Of a stretch of DNA of 64,000 nucleotides, positions 12,893 through 26,028 are shown in pieces. The translations under genes and the position numbers were made by a program. Each line of letters opens with the position of its first letter. Position 1 is the first letter of the stretch. The notes beneath the pieces were generated by a model. It worked only from the letters and a program-made list of their open reading frames with translations. It did no database searches and was not told the origin of the DNA. Source of the stretch: Adineta vaga (lineage: Eukaryota > Rotifera); assembly GCA_021613535.1 (NCBI GenBank), contig CP075495.1:4774001-4838000 (forward strand), given 5' to 3'.

Positions 12893-13676
12893 AAAAAGAA
12901 AATACAACGTCTACTTATGATATTAAATCCAGTGATGTGAATTAGTTGATTTTTATTTCTTTCGAAGAGAAACGAAAAGTTTCTTTTTTTTCACTGTTTC
13001 TCTCTCTCTCCCTCTCCACTCCCAAACGAATATTTGAATGTGAATGATTAGTATATTTTGAATATAAATTAAACTTATATCTCATTTTATTCTAATCATG
13101 TGTCTTGCTATCTATTACAATGGGGAATTATTTTCTGATGAATAAAAACAAAGTTGATATTGATATTTCCCACAGAAAAATAATATCATTCTATTTCTTC
13201 ATTGTTGTGAATATTAAAAAAAAAGAAAAGAAATATTCACGAGACAATATTTGAATAAAAACTATGATCATTACTTTTTATTTTCATTGTCAATGATTTA
13301 ACAAAAGAAAAAAATGTCTTAATCGATCTAAATATAGAACAAAAATATCTTCTTTAATAAAATAAAAACAAGTAGAAACTTGTTATTGTTAAGTACTGCC
13401 GATGTGTATATTTTTACACATTTCATTCAATTATCAATACTGATAAGTAAACGTAACCATGCACGAAGGTACATAAATAAAAGAAAAACATGTTACAATC
13501 ATAGCACTTAAGATGAATTTTGTTTTCTAGTGTTGATGGAGTTATGATCTATTGAAGAGAGAGAAAGAGAGAGAGAAAAATTTATATCTAAAAATTGAAC
13601 CACTTAGAACATAGACAGAATGTATAAATTAATGAAGAATAGAACTTTTATTTTAAAATTTTATTTCTTTTTACTG
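12893..13676. other. Convergent intergenic spacer
   Basis: Lies between the MBD2/3-like stop and the 3' end of GPCR 1. It contains a pyrimidine-rich tract near 12990-13025, a short GA-rich tract near 13558-13580 and several AATAAA-like signals, but no coding segment. Confidence 0.6.
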
Positions 13677-15015
13677 TTATTCAATTGGCTCACTTCTATT
13701 TGTTAGTAAAATGAATTCTGTTTGTCTATTACTTTGATTTAATGTTAGTGATTGTTGTTGATGTCCTCGTTTCTTAATAAAATTGAGACGAAATGATCGT
13801 TTGGGAAGAAATAATCTATAGAAATCCTTGCGAAAATCAATTGAACAGAAAAAATAAATAAAAAATCGAATTGTATGTGTTGTTGTTGATAGATTGGTGA
13901 AGAAAAGTGAGACGGTACGTCGTAAATCTGATCGTTTAATATATTGACGCAAGAATGAAAAGATAATTGTTGATGGAAATGTTAAAGTAAAATATGAGAT
14001 TGTTATAAAGATTAAAGAAATCGTTAGTTTTCGACTATGTCGATTCAATAATCGTGATGGACTATTTCGATTTGGACGTCTCAATGCAGACGAAGATAAA
14101 TGTTGTAATGCAAGAAAACTTTTTCGTCTATTCAAAGGTATTGTTGTTGTTGCTGTGGCAGCAAATAGAACTAAACGTTTGTGATTATCTAAACGTTTCT
14201 TACTGGCAAATATAATACGCATTAACATTGTATTAAATATAAATAAAATAAAACTTGGTACAACTGAATAGATAAATAAATGATAACGTTGATACCATGG
14301 CATATACTGAGGAAATTGAATGTTACCGTAACAGACTATATTTCCATTTGGTGAACGATAACCATTCATCCAGAGAATATGCGTATTTGACAGAAAAAAT
14401 GAGCATGTTAGAAATAAACAAATAGCGATCGTATATGGTCGTTTACAAATGAATTCGAAATGTGAGAGCTTTTTTATTAATAAATAACGATTAAATGAGC
14501 CGAATGCTAATACCCATGATGATGTTTGAAGAGTAGAGAAAGCTAAAAGATAGATTACAATATATATATATAGAAAAAAAAGAAAAGTTGTTATATTATT
14601 CTAGAATTTAATATATATATATCCTACCGATATAGGAGAGAAATCGACAAACAAATACTGAATATTCTTCGAGATTCATTTTCGTAATAACAGCATAATT
14701 TTGACTATTATTAGAATGGTTATGACCAGTATTACTATTGAATAAAGTAATTTTCAAATCAATATTAAATTCTCGAACGACATAATTTAAATTAAATGTA
14801 TAGAGAACAATGGTATCGAGAAAAGCTAAATAACCAAAAATAATTTTGATTGAATTTGAACGGTTTACTTTTTGAAAATAAATAACACAACAAAGAAGAT
14901 TACATGGTGTACCAACAAGAATAAGTAGAAGAGAATAGATTGCAAGTAGACGATCGGTTAATTGAATATCATAATTACGATTATGAATGGCAACAAAATT
15001 CGATGTGCCATTCAT
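13677..15015 (-). CDS. Rhodopsin-class seven-helix receptor 1
   Basis: Exon 1 (15015-14628) and exon 2 (14542-13677) give 417 residues. The N-terminus (MNGTSNFVAIHNRNYD) is short with an N-glycosylation site. TM1 is LLAIYSLLLILVGTPCNLLC. Before TM3 a Cys (VCRFLSYIAFSTLQ) can pair with extracellular loop 2 (IVCYGNIQF). The DRY position reads FNRYL. TM5 is YSVVPSFILFIFNTMLM and TM6 is LTISLIFITISYFTLTFPST. TM7 carries IRFFIYFF in place of the usual NPxxY. The architecture fits orphan peptide-type receptors that are expanded in lophotrochozoans. The ligand cannot be inferred. Confidence 0.8.
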
Positions 15016-18000
15016 GGCGAATATTTAACTGATTGTTCGAGAAAATGAGAAGGAAATACGAATGAATCTCATTGAGAATCTATTCTCTATTTCTGCTTGC
15101 TTTTTTTCTTTCTCTTCTCTTCCCTTCTTGTTTTTATATTCTTTTTCTTCTTTCTTCTGCCTATGATCATCAATTCTCTCTTATCTTCTTGTTCGTCTTT
15201 CCATAATGATACTATTTTGCTTTCTTTTTCTTGAGAAATATTCCGAATATGACTAAGAAAAGAAGTGAAAACAATCTAATTTTCTTAACAATACTCAGAT
15301 ACATCAACCTTTTCCATGATAGAGTTCATTTTCTTTCTCTTGTTACGTCTTATTTAATATTAAATTACGTGCATATATACGTATGTCTATCTTAAACTGA
15401 CAATATTTTGATTCTTAGAATAGAAAAGGAGAATTGTTATCAGTAATTTAAGCCCTGTGTCAATGCATGCTATGTAGCACAATCGATCTATCATTCATTT
15501 GATATGAGGCGTGATGCTGTGAAACACCATTGGAAAGTAATAATCGATTTTATTGTATGGGGATCTGATGATGACGATGACAAAGACATTGATCTACACG
15601 TATGTATTCGAACAAAACAAACTTTTCTCTCATAGAAAACAACAATAATAACCAAATGTATATGATCATCTTCATATCATCATCATCATCATCATCATTC
15701 TGTCATATTTATCAAATTCATCATCAGCATAACAAGACAGACTATTTCCTATTTCCATAATATAAATGTATCAAACCGAAATTCTTCATAATAACATGAA
15801 TACTTTCATTAAGTTCTATTAACAAAACTATTTGATTATATTCATATCACGATTAACCTATTATTCATTTCAATTTACATATAGTGCTCTTCTAATCTTG
15901 TTTTTCTTTCAATCAAGTCATATTTCATGAAAATATAAAAGATAATAATTGAATACATCATTAGAGGTCACATGATTATCGTGATTACTTATGTGTTTTT
16001 TTTTACTTTATACTATTTTCATCTTATATCATTCAATCATCAGACATAACAGTGATATTTTTAGTAAAATGTTATTATCAAACAGAGCATAAAATCGCTC
16101 ATTGTCACTAGTGTTGCTTTATACTATTCTTCTTCTTCTTCTCAAATATGATTATGTGGAAAAGCAAACTCTTTTTTCTCATTCTTTATAAATGCATTTT
16201 ACATTAGACACGGCTTCTTACATCCTTTAATATATATATATTTTCAAAGATGGAAAATGAAGAGAAAACAATTTTTTCAATTTGATAGATTCTTCGAGAA
16301 AGAAAAAAAGATGTCTTTGATCTTTGTTTCTGGTTTTTCTTTTCATTTTACTGTCCTTGAGATAGCCAAATGAATAAATAGATTTTGTAGGAGGAGAGGA
16401 ATCAACAACATGTCTGTTATTATCACATTTGTATAACGCCAAAAAGAAATTCAATCACTTACAATTATCAAACGTTCCGGATGTTGTCGATCGAAACAAG
16501 CTAACTTTCGACTTCCGTTATTCTATTTGTTTGTACTTTCAACAAGTTTTCCTGATGCTATCAAGAAACTAGAACACGTTAAAATGAACAATTAAAACAA
16601 ATTTATATATTCTTATTGAATAACAAATCTTTTTTATAATGAAAAGAAACAAATGCGAAACATGCCTCTTGTTTCCAACGAATTCAGTAATTATTCATTG
16701 ACGAGTACTAACGGAAATAGAGTGAAGATTAGATTTCTATGCATAGTTGACAATGATATTCATTTGAACATATGTCAGGCGAAGAAAATAAATCACTGTG
16801 AAGTACTTTGTTTTTTTTTCTTCAATTTTCCGGTGCAAAAGCAAACTTGAACAAGTTTGCGACGGAGAAAAACATTCTACTAACAATCCATCTTTTTATC
16901 TTCATATAACATTGATTAATGATAGGATATACTGGTTTCTGAAAGGAATCAACTTTGATAATAAATATATATATATATGTGTGTATATAGATTGTCGATA
17001 GAATCACTTGTCTTCTATATTGAACTGATTACAGACGAATGATTCAAATAACTAGGTAGCAATAAACAATTAGTGTAATTCGGAAATTGAAATTATTTAT
17101 GCTTGTTCTAAAATTTTCAAGATGATTCATTCTGAATAATGATCGACCTTTTGTCAAGTCTATAGTAATGAAAATGATTCGAGTACAAGGTGAAAATCAC
17201 ATATCAATGAATAAAGAGAGATTTGTTTAAAAAGTTCTTCTTTTTCAATATAAATATTAAATATGAAAGGAAGATTAGTTGTTGATGATAATTTTTCATC
17301 TCATCCATCGTTACTTCAGGTCATTCGCTGACAGTGTAGATTAGGAAAGATTAGTATGAATATTCATACTATCAAACCTCATTAGAATTACTTTCGATCA
17401 CACTATTGATAGAAATATTTTCAGTAACTTGGAATAAAGATTTAAGATATGTATGGAAAAGTTACTTCATGGAGATAATTAAAATATGTAATATTTTAAT
17501 CTAAGCTGACAATTCAATGGGCAGGAGTCTGTAAAAGTCTATTTTCAATGAACAAAACCAAATTCTAATTGGTTTATTTCTGTATCATATTTTCATTAGT
17601 CATAAAGTAGAGTTCTTCTCGCTAGCATGTATTGACTGAACTCTATTGAACGAATCGATCCTAGAAATGACTTTATTGACAAAAATATTGTCTATAGGAT
17701 ATTATTGAATTACACCGGCGCGACAATTTTTCTCTCGTCAAGTTTTGTTCATTACTTATTCTTCAGTTCTTTCGGATCTTTTCCCTATCTTATACGTCTA
17801 ATTGATAAAAACTTTATCGCTTTCAACATCAGTTGTTCGTGCTAGAACAAAGCAAATCCTAACTCCTACTGATGCTCGACCGATCTAATCGCATGAATTC
17901 GCTTTCCGGTTGATAAAAACTTTATTTTGTCACTCTAACATATGAATAAAAGCATGCATATATTAAATTTCGATCATATATTTTTTTTTCAATACAAAAA

Positions 18001-19257
18001 TCAAACGAAAATAGTCTCTCTCCGGATCGAACTATATTGTATTTTTATTTTCATTGAAAATTGATCATTGAATTACTTTGAATAAAACATATAGTAGAAT
18101 GATACATGTCAATCTTATAGCTTAATAGAAACATTATAATAGATAAAAATGAAATATGAGATTTGCCAATTGAAATCTAGCATTACAAGTACAATTGAAT
18201 AAATGCCATTATCGAGAAGTTATTGACGTCGTCAACATTGATATTGTCTTACAAACATTTGTAGATATCATTTTCTGGATTCTATTAATGTACACTTCTA
18301 CGAAAGTTCGTCATATCATCAATGTTGCTCTTGTAAACATCGAACAATTTTCTTCAAATTATTAAGATGATCGATGACTGAAAAGAAAGAAGAAAATACT
18401 TGTCATTTTTGTAGACGACTTTTTTCAGACATTATTTTATTGAATAAAAAATACAGAATTATATAAGAACCTTACAAATATGAATACACTTTTCCATCAA
18501 TTTAAACTATAGACATTATTATCTACTTGATAAATTAAGTTAATCGGATAAAAGTTTAATTTAAGACACAATTCGTTTATACAATGGATTATAAATCTCG
18601 GAATGACATAAAGACAATAAGAAGAAATTATCACCTTAACTTCTTATAACTTACTGACAACTTCAATCATGTGATAATATTCGGGATGGTGTCTCTACAT
18701 GTTTATAGTATCAGATCGAGCCTATCATCGATATTATTCGAATATATCTTCAAGGCAAAATGGAAACATCTTAGATAATTTAGATTAGATTCATCATATC
18801 AAATAACATCCCTGATTTTTGATTTTCTCGGTGACATTTTTTTGCTTATCATTTCCAATAATAACTACAATTTTCTATCCTAAATTTTACTATCATACAG
18901 TCTTCTAATTCAGAATACCTGACTTGTATACATTTATTTGATGATTGTTCTTATTTTCAATAGTGAACATCCGTTTTCTTGTTATTTTACTTTACATTAT
19001 ATTTGATGCGAAGTGATCATTCGATCAGTCAAAAAACAAACGACAATCACGTATACATATAAAATAGCACTACAATGTATCTAATAGAAAAACATTAGTA
19101 TGAATTCCGTTCATTTCAAAACAAAAACCTATATAATGGAATAGAAAAGAAAAAGACAAAAGTCGAGATAAAAAACATTGAGTATTATAAAAAAAAAAGA
19201 AGAAAAGTTGAATATTTAAAAAAAAATGGAATGTATTTGTTCATAATATGAATTAAT
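15016..19257. other. Gene-poor region of about 4.2 kb
   Basis: No ORF with coding character and no recognisable tRNA or rRNA. It holds a (TCA)n run at 15676-15698, pyrimidine-rich tracts just upstream of GPCR 1, and a 16-nt direct repeat (TTGATAAAAACTTTAT) near 17801 and 17909. It may contain regulatory DNA or UTRs for the flanking receptor and claudin-like genes. Confidence 0.5.
15676..15698. repeat. (TCA)n microsatellite
   Basis: Uninterrupted trinucleotide run in the gene-poor region. Confidence 0.9.
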
Positions 19258-20156
19258 TTACAATTCAGATTGGGGACGACGATTACGTCCTGAGGTTAAT
19301 TGCATATGAGATCCATTTGATGGCGAATGACGAAATTCATCATTCAAATGTTTATCATCAATATCACCCGTAAAAGGTTCACGAAGAAAATTTACTTCAG
19401 CACCAAATAATGCACCTAAATGAGAAAAACAAATTCATCGTTAATCTTCAATTTCGATTACAACTTACATGCAGTTAATGCAAGAACAAGTGCGGCAAAT
19501 TCAAACCAGTAACTATATGATAAATAATTAAATTCTGGTCTTGGCATCCAAAGACGATCTTGACTATAGATACCATAGATAATAATTGCAATCAATTCGA
19601 AAGCAACTAAGAAAGAAAATTCAAAGAATATCTTTATAAAGAAATTTAAATCTTACAAATAACAAATGATATAATACACCAAAATAATTGATATTTCCAT
19701 TGCCAACGGAATGCTGAGAAAACTGCAATAGCTAAACTTGAAATTGTTGCTATTGTAAAAATGAATGCCAGTGTAGCGAATGCTTGAACCCATTTAAACC
19801 AAGCTAGAAAGCAAAAAAACAATAAATGTCTCTTTATTTTGTCCTCATCAAATTTATTACGTTCTTGAAAACTTACGTGGAATAATCCAATCCCGAAAAC
19901 GATACATTTCATTCGTCCAAAACCAAAAACAGCCTGTATAAGGAATTTGTAAATCATCTTTATAATGACGATATTTATATAAACATAATTCCCATAATCC
20001 AATATTTTGAAAATCTTTTGGTGTATCAAGATAACGTTTTGTCCAATATGGAGAAGCAAATGCTGTTAAACAACATAACGTACTTAAAAACATCACAACA
20101 GATCCAACAAAAAAATATGTTGAATAATCTGCTTTGCCAAAACGTATGAATCCCAT
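19258..20156 (-). CDS. Claudin/PMP22-type four-pass membrane protein
   Basis: Exons 20156-19877, 19803-19657, 19606-19469 and 19415-19258 total 723 nt, or 240 residues. TM1 (FFVGSVVMFLSTLCCLTAFA) is followed by a first extracellular loop with SPYW...NIGLWELC...TGCFWF, the W-GLW-C-C signature of the claudin superfamily. Three further hydrophobic helices follow: FATLAFIFTIATISSLAIAV, YQLFWCIISFVI...IIAIIIYGIY and YWFEFAALVLALTACALF. The tail is a hydrophilic stretch of ~45 residues. The superfamily covers claudins, calcium-channel gamma subunits and related adhesion proteins; sequence alone does not choose among them. Confidence 0.75.
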
Positions 20157-20284
20157 CTAGAAATAATCAATATTATTTGATTACTATTGGCAATACCTTA
20201 TTGAAGTTAACGTATCGCATAAGTTAAAATTTTAAAAAATTCAACAAATTATGACTCATTTTTTCATAATGAAAAACAAGACGA

Positions 20285-20845
20285 TTATTTTTTTCCTCCA
20301 CCTCGTCGATGAACTGTCGTCCAACCGTCTTCATCCACATCCATTGCTTGAGATTTGGATTCATTACTTTCTGACTCTTCTCTCATATCATTGTCATTAT
20401 GATTATCATTATCATCATCATCATCATCACTTTCTGATGATGAACCATCTTCTGTTTGATTTCGAACAGACATTTGTACTGCTGGTACAGTTGCCTGCTG
20501 TACTTGCAATTCATGTTGAACATCAGCTAATTTACCCTGATGAATTAATTGGATGTAACGAACAAATAATTGTGCTAATTCAGTACTTGATCCATCATCT
20601 AAGACAGTATTAAATTCTTCATCAAGAACTTCATCAAGATATTCTTGTACATCTTGTTCCATCGAAGATATCGATAATGTTGGTCGAACATTTCGTATAA
20701 GATGTCGACAGAATGCTTCGATAAATGCTTCATATTTTGCTTCACTATTGGATCCACCCATGCAATGATTCACTGCTAATTGTAATGCTGTCCATCGAGA
20801 GAAAACTGATCGAATAATAGGTAATAATGTTGAATATGAGGACAT
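20285..20845 (-). CDS. TSR2: Pre-rRNA-processing protein TSR2
   Basis: Single uninterrupted exon, 186 residues. The N-terminal WGG-type helical domain includes RSVFSRWTALQLAVNHCMGG, and the linker is LDEVLDEEFNTVLDDGSSTE. The C-terminal half is a long acidic Asp/Ser run ending in DEDGWTTVHRR, the hallmark tail of TSR2. In other eukaryotes TSR2 is the chaperone that protects ribosomal protein eS26 and delivers it to pre-ribosomes. Its start lies 277 bp from the divergent TMEM50 start, so the two probably share a promoter region. Confidence 0.9.
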   Translation of the reverse strand: MSSYSTLLPIIRSVFSRWTALQLAVNHCMGGSNSEAKYEAFIEAFCRHLIRNVRPTLSISSMEQDVQEYLDEVLDEEFNTVLDDGSSTELAQLFVRYIQLIHQGKLADVQHELQVQQATVPAVQMSVRNQTEDGSSSESDDDDDDNDNHNDNDMREESESNESKSQAMDVDEDGWTTVHRRGGGKK

Positions 20846-21122
20846 CTTATCTTATTTTATAACTTTTATCAATAAAATGCGTCAAAAAAAAAGAATTTCA
20901 TCCTTGACATTCGCCATCTTTAAATCAATGTTCTTTCACCTCTATTCTGATTTAATGAGCGCTACAAGACATATCATTTATGAACAGAATTCTAATGGAT
21001 TGGATTAAAAACCGACCATCAATGGAATTGATTTATCAGGAACAGGAATGTCGTAGCAGCTGATCATGATGCTCTTGTTTTTCTTTTTTTCTCTTTGATA
21101 CATACTAATTCATTGTCAAACA
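20846..21122. promoter_or_regulatory. Probable shared promoter between TSR2 and TMEM50
   Basis: A 277-bp interval separates the divergent start codons of two housekeeping-type genes. No other gene fits in it. The bidirectional-promoter call is inferred from geometry only. Confidence 0.45.
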
Positions 21123-21827
21123 ATGTTTGATTGCGGGAATTGCTGTCAAAATTTAGAATTACGGGAACGTTTCAATCGAAATACTATCGCTTCGATTTTA
21201 GCTGGTGTCATTGTAAATAAAAAATTTCGTCGTCGACAAAATGTTTAGTTCTTAATTTTCATATGTTTTAGTTTGCTATTGGTTGGTGGATCATCATTGA
21301 TACTACATGTCAATTTCCTACACAAGCTGATTTTAATAAAGTCTATTATATTATTGGATCAGTTGGTACATTAGCATTGATTTTGTAAGTTAAAATCAAT
21401 TGAAGGAAGTAACCTTGATAATTATTTGTTTTTTTTTTCTCTCGAATAGAGTCAATTCAGTATCGAATTCACAAGTTCGCGGTGAAGGTTATAGTGATGG
21501 TTGTATTGGACAAGTTGGTAAGTGATTTATTTGAGATGATTTGTGATACGATTGTTTATTCATAGGTGCAAGAATTATTCTTTTCATCGCTTTTCTTCTT
21601 GCTTTTGGATCATTAATTGGTGGTGCTTGGGTTTTATTTGGTTATTATATTCCATATAAAAGCGAAAAAATATATCCAGGCGTAGCTATCTTCTGTCAGA
21701 ATCTTGCTATTTTCATCAGGTTCGTGTCTATTTTAATAAAAACTTTTTTTTATTAATTTCCGTTTGTTTGTTTTTCTTTAGTACGGTAATTCTGAAATTT
21801 GGTCGTAAAGAAGATCTTAGCTATTAA
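21123..21827 (+). CDS. TMEM50A: TMEM50 family small membrane protein
   Basis: Five exons (21123-21212, 21272-21384, 21450-21517, 21566-21719, 21782-21827) give 156 residues, the size of TMEM50A/B. Diagnostic stretches are RNTIASILAGVIFAIGWWII, VSNSQVRGEGYSDGCIGQVG and LLAFGSLIGGAWVLFG, and the end is FGRKEDLSY, matching the family C-terminus FGRTEDLW. There are four membrane helices. The exact cellular role of the family is poorly defined. Assignment to the A or B paralogue is not possible, as invertebrates usually have a single gene. Confidence 0.92.
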
Positions 21828-22724
21828 TTGAATAACGAACAAAACAAAATAAAATCATGATGAACTTCTATTGTAATTAGTTTTTTTTTAAATATATTTT
21901 GATGTTGTTTCCTTTCAAACAAACATATTTATTTATAGATAAATATCTATTTGTTTGTGCAAACATTTTCTTTCTCTTTATCTTTGTTTGTTTGTGTATT
22001 CATATATATATCTATCTATCTATCTATCCATATTGTTGTTTTTTTTCTAAAATGCTCTCGTTTTATATAAAACTATCGATTGATTAATAAAAAAAGAAGA
22101 CGAAAGAACAAGATAATAAATATTAATTAAAGAATTGATGAGATGATTGATACAATTATTGGTTTTGTCTCATACAAAAGCACTTTGTTGTTACGTATCA
22201 CTGAACTTTATTTTAATGTCATTGGGGAAATCAGAATCGGTCAGTATGAATTCATACATATATTTTCATGTATATGTTTATTAAAAGACTTTCAATTCTT
22301 CTATTCAAGAAGAGCAATTGAAGTAGGAACATTATGAATATATATATCTACAGTGTAGAATCGAAAATTAGGTATATACATCAATAATTTTGAAACATAT
22401 GTCGTATACAACAGCGCACTCGCTAATTTGTCACAAGGGGATCAGAATTCTTTGTATATTTGTCTTCTATTCTTCTTTTTTCGTCTTCTTCTTATTGTTT
22501 TTTATTACTGATGCGAAGTCGGTATTGATATAGACACCCATGTGAGAGAGTCGATGCTAAAATTGATTATTTGACGTATACTCACACATATATATATTTT
22601 GTTCTATCGCCATTCAGTCCACTTATGTTCTTTCTCTTTCACTCGTTTTTAGCAAAATGAATCTCTTCAATTGTAGTCAAATGTATGCCACCCCGTCACT
22701 CAATTAATGTGTTAACAAGAATGA

Positions 22725-22749
22725 TGAAGAAGAAGAAGAAGAAGAAGAG
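22725..22749. repeat. (AAG)n microsatellite
   Basis: Trinucleotide run with an interrupted continuation to about 22760. Confidence 0.9.
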
Positions 22750-25700
22750 AAAGAAGATGTATGCAAGATTTCTTGATAGAATGTGCGTGTGTGTACAAAT
22801 CAATCAAATCGTTTGAATAAGTAACCCGCAGCATTATTAACAACGACTACTTTCACACTATCCGATTAGTAGTGATATCAGAATTGTCAATAAATGAAAG
22901 TACGCAAATTCAGTTGTCGACAGTAATTTATTTAATACTTTCTTTCCTTCGTTAGATATTCTATATGTATTCATTCATGAGAGAAAACAGACTTCAAGAT
23001 GATGACAACTTCATTGCTTTGATTGATTCTTATTGTCATTGACATCATATTTTTGAGTGAATTTTTCTGATGAACTATTAAGAAAGAAAGCAGTTGACAA
23101 ATCAAGGCTATATGTTCTTCGAGTTTTGTTGGTAGTTTCAAGTAGTATAAAGATGAATGAATGAACATACTTATATTTCCGTCCATTCGTTGATAATTAT
23201 TAACATCACTGAAAAAAACCCAGAAAAACGAGAGAAAAAAATTGAAGATCTGGGTCATTATAGAGATCTTATGTATATCTATGAATGAATGAATAGATAA
23301 ATAAATAAATAAATGAACGAACGCTTCGTTCTCAGGAGGTTTCGTCTCGCCGAAATAATATGATCATTGAAGGAGAAAACTGAATATTCTATTGACAATC
23401 AATATCAATCATCATTCTATTAGGGTTTTTTAACAAAAGAACATGTTTGATGTTGATCTTGTCGTATTTTTAGATATTTCCGAAGGTGGCTATTTTAATA
23501 CTATAAGAAAAATCAGGTCTTGCCGCAAGCATACATATTCATATATCTCTATATATAAATAGGTTTTTCCTTCGTTTCATTCTGACGTTTTCCTATATGA
23601 TAATATTTCAAAAAGAGTATCATCCTTAGATTTTTCTACTCTTTCCCGATCGTTTGCGGTATTTTGACAGGAAAAAGGTTGCACCGGATGTCGGTATCAG
23701 TCGGCTTTAATTGGACTATGTGTATGAATATGCTTTCCCTTTCTTTTCTTTTCTTTTAAATATAAATCGTCTTATCTCGACTAAATCCTTTTTAATAAAG
23801 TTCTTTTATCAAGAATATATATGTGCATAGACGTAGATAAAATTTGCATGACCGATATTTTGTCGCTTTGAAAATCTGATTTTTCTAATAAGTTATTTTT
23901 CTAAGATTACTTTTGTAAATATTTTCTTCTTTTTTTTCTATCGTTAATTTAAACGGAAATATGTAACTAAATATATTGATGAATTATGTGCTTGTATGTG
24001 AAAATATTTCAATGAGAATAATAATTCTGTTTTTCTTTCTTTTCTTTAGTTTTTCTACTTTTCCTTCTTTTTTTTTCTTCATTTAGCTAAGATCGACACA
24101 TTGATTTTCTATTCCACACTGTGTTCTGTTAACATTGCTCTCGTCGTTCTTCCGGGCATGAAAAACAGAAGAAAGAATAAATTTCTTTTCTCTCCTGCGT
24201 TTCTTTTTCTAGGAGTTTTTTTCATGATGTTCTAACAGCTACAGCGCATGCACGACTCGAAAAGATCTTTTCCTCTGTCTCTCCTTCTCTCCTTCTCTAT
24301 TCCATCGGCGCTCTCATCCTCACTACTGCTATAACTGACATTATTTTCAACCGCGGCAATGTGTAACCATCACTTATTTCTGAGCAAGAAAAAGACGAGT
24401 GTAAAATACTTGTATGTATCCCATCTATTAAATCTATCCTTTCCTTTTATTAAGAGAACAAAAAGAAATAGTAGATAAAGGCAAAGAAGATCTTTTTAGA
24501 TAAACCTATTACTATGAACTGAAAGAGAAACATTACTAATCATAAGATCAGTAAGTTATGTGTTAGAATCGCGAGTATACATGTCATGCACCTGGTATAT
24601 AGATTTATGGCATTAACTGTTTATTAAGAGTTAGTTCCGAAAAAAGAAGCTAACACTTTTCTATTCATATATGCGGAAAGACACATCTGTATATATATAT
24701 ATATCGATATATATGTAGACAAGAGAAGGATAAATACACGTTTTCTTTTTTTTTCTCGCTATTATACATCTGCATTTGTGGCATAAATATCAAGGGTATG
24801 CCATCGATCTCATTTAAATTTGAATTTATAATATAAAATGACAAAAACCGACAGGCAGTCGCATGATTATTGAGCTATGATCATCATTTCACAGGCTCAT
24901 CAGTCAATTATTCTTGCTGTTCGCGCATACACAGTAGGATGGAATCGCTTAGTATATATATATATACATATGAAAATGCTTTTGTGTGTGTATGTGTGTG
25001 TACAGACAGATAGACAATCCAAATAGATTTCTATGTTATGTTTATTTGTTTATTTGGATAACCCGAGACATTAAAAAAATGCTATAGATATGCTCGTTTT
25101 CTATGATCATCTTTCTTAGTTGTCATTTTCTCTTTTTGATCGACAAGAAATGATTAGTGAGAAAGTCTTGTCTATATTACAATAGCATCTAATTCTTGAT
25201 CGTTATGGAAGAAATGATTGTATTGATTGCCTTTAGTCGAAATCTCAGTCTATAATCAAAACAAATCATCGACTCATTATGAAGACTATTTTCAGAATAG
25301 ATTATGGAATAGGCGGGACGAGCAGATATATCTTAGTATGTGTAGTATTAGAGGGTAGCAAGCAATAGCAACATCGATCCATCAGTATGTTATCATAATA
25401 AACGAGCAGAAACTGAGAGTATGTAGACAGAAAGGAAGATGAAAGATCTGTAAATGATTTTAGTACAAGGACAAAGAATTGAGATGGACGTACAGTTCTC
25501 ATATATATATATATATAGATAGATAGATCCATAAATATCTTCTCATCATCGTGTGCATAGGAAAACTAACGATGATTGTATGTTCTGATAAATAGGATAT
25601 TTGGTTTTTGATCGAATACTTTGATTATTATTCTTAATAGGAAATTCTATTCGTTTTCATTTTCCTCATACATGCATAGAATTATCAACATAAGTCTGAT

Positions 25701-25919
25701 TTTAGACAGAGATAATGTGCAATTTTTTTTCCTCGATGTATATATGTATATATATATACATCTACGTATATACACCCAAGAGAATAAATAACGATTGTTG
25801 GTCTAGTATATAGTATTCTATGATATAATCAATGTGTTAATATTAAGAGAAAAGAACAAGTGCTTGTCATCATATTAATATATCTATTCTCCGTTACTGA
25901 TGTTTTTCATTTATTTCAG

Positions 25920-25967
25920 ATGTTAACTGTACAGGAGAGATTGTATCTGTTATTCTCATTATGTTAA
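25920..25967 (+). promoter_or_regulatory. Upstream ORF in the receptor 5' leader
   Basis: Directly after a CAG acceptor (25917-25919) an ATG opens a 15-codon ORF reading MLTVQERLYLLFSLC and stop. A second upstream ATG at 26022 overlaps the true start at 26029 in another frame and stops after nine codons. If both are in the mRNA they could dampen translation of the receptor. Confidence 0.4.
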
Positions 25968-26028
25968 TATTTAACAGTTGAAGAACAAAAAACAACTTAA
26001 TATAGAAGGCCTATACGTCCGATGTACG

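Larger units (their letters stand above)
21828..26028. other. Gene-poor region of about 4.2 kb
   Basis: No coding segment with codon-like structure. It contains an (AAG)n run at 22725-22749, several short TA runs and pyrimidine tracts. From 25917 it probably holds the 5' UTR of the lectin/CUB receptor: a TTTATTTCAG acceptor is followed directly by a short upstream ORF. Confidence 0.5.

Noticed and set aside
15541-15610. Asp-rich reading frame (SDDDDDKDID)
   Set aside because: Short, without start, splice or flanking coding signal; likely simple-sequence DNA.
17801-17925. 16-nt direct repeat as a mobile-element trace
   Set aside because: Too short and AT-rich, and no terminal repeats or coding sequence lie between the copies.
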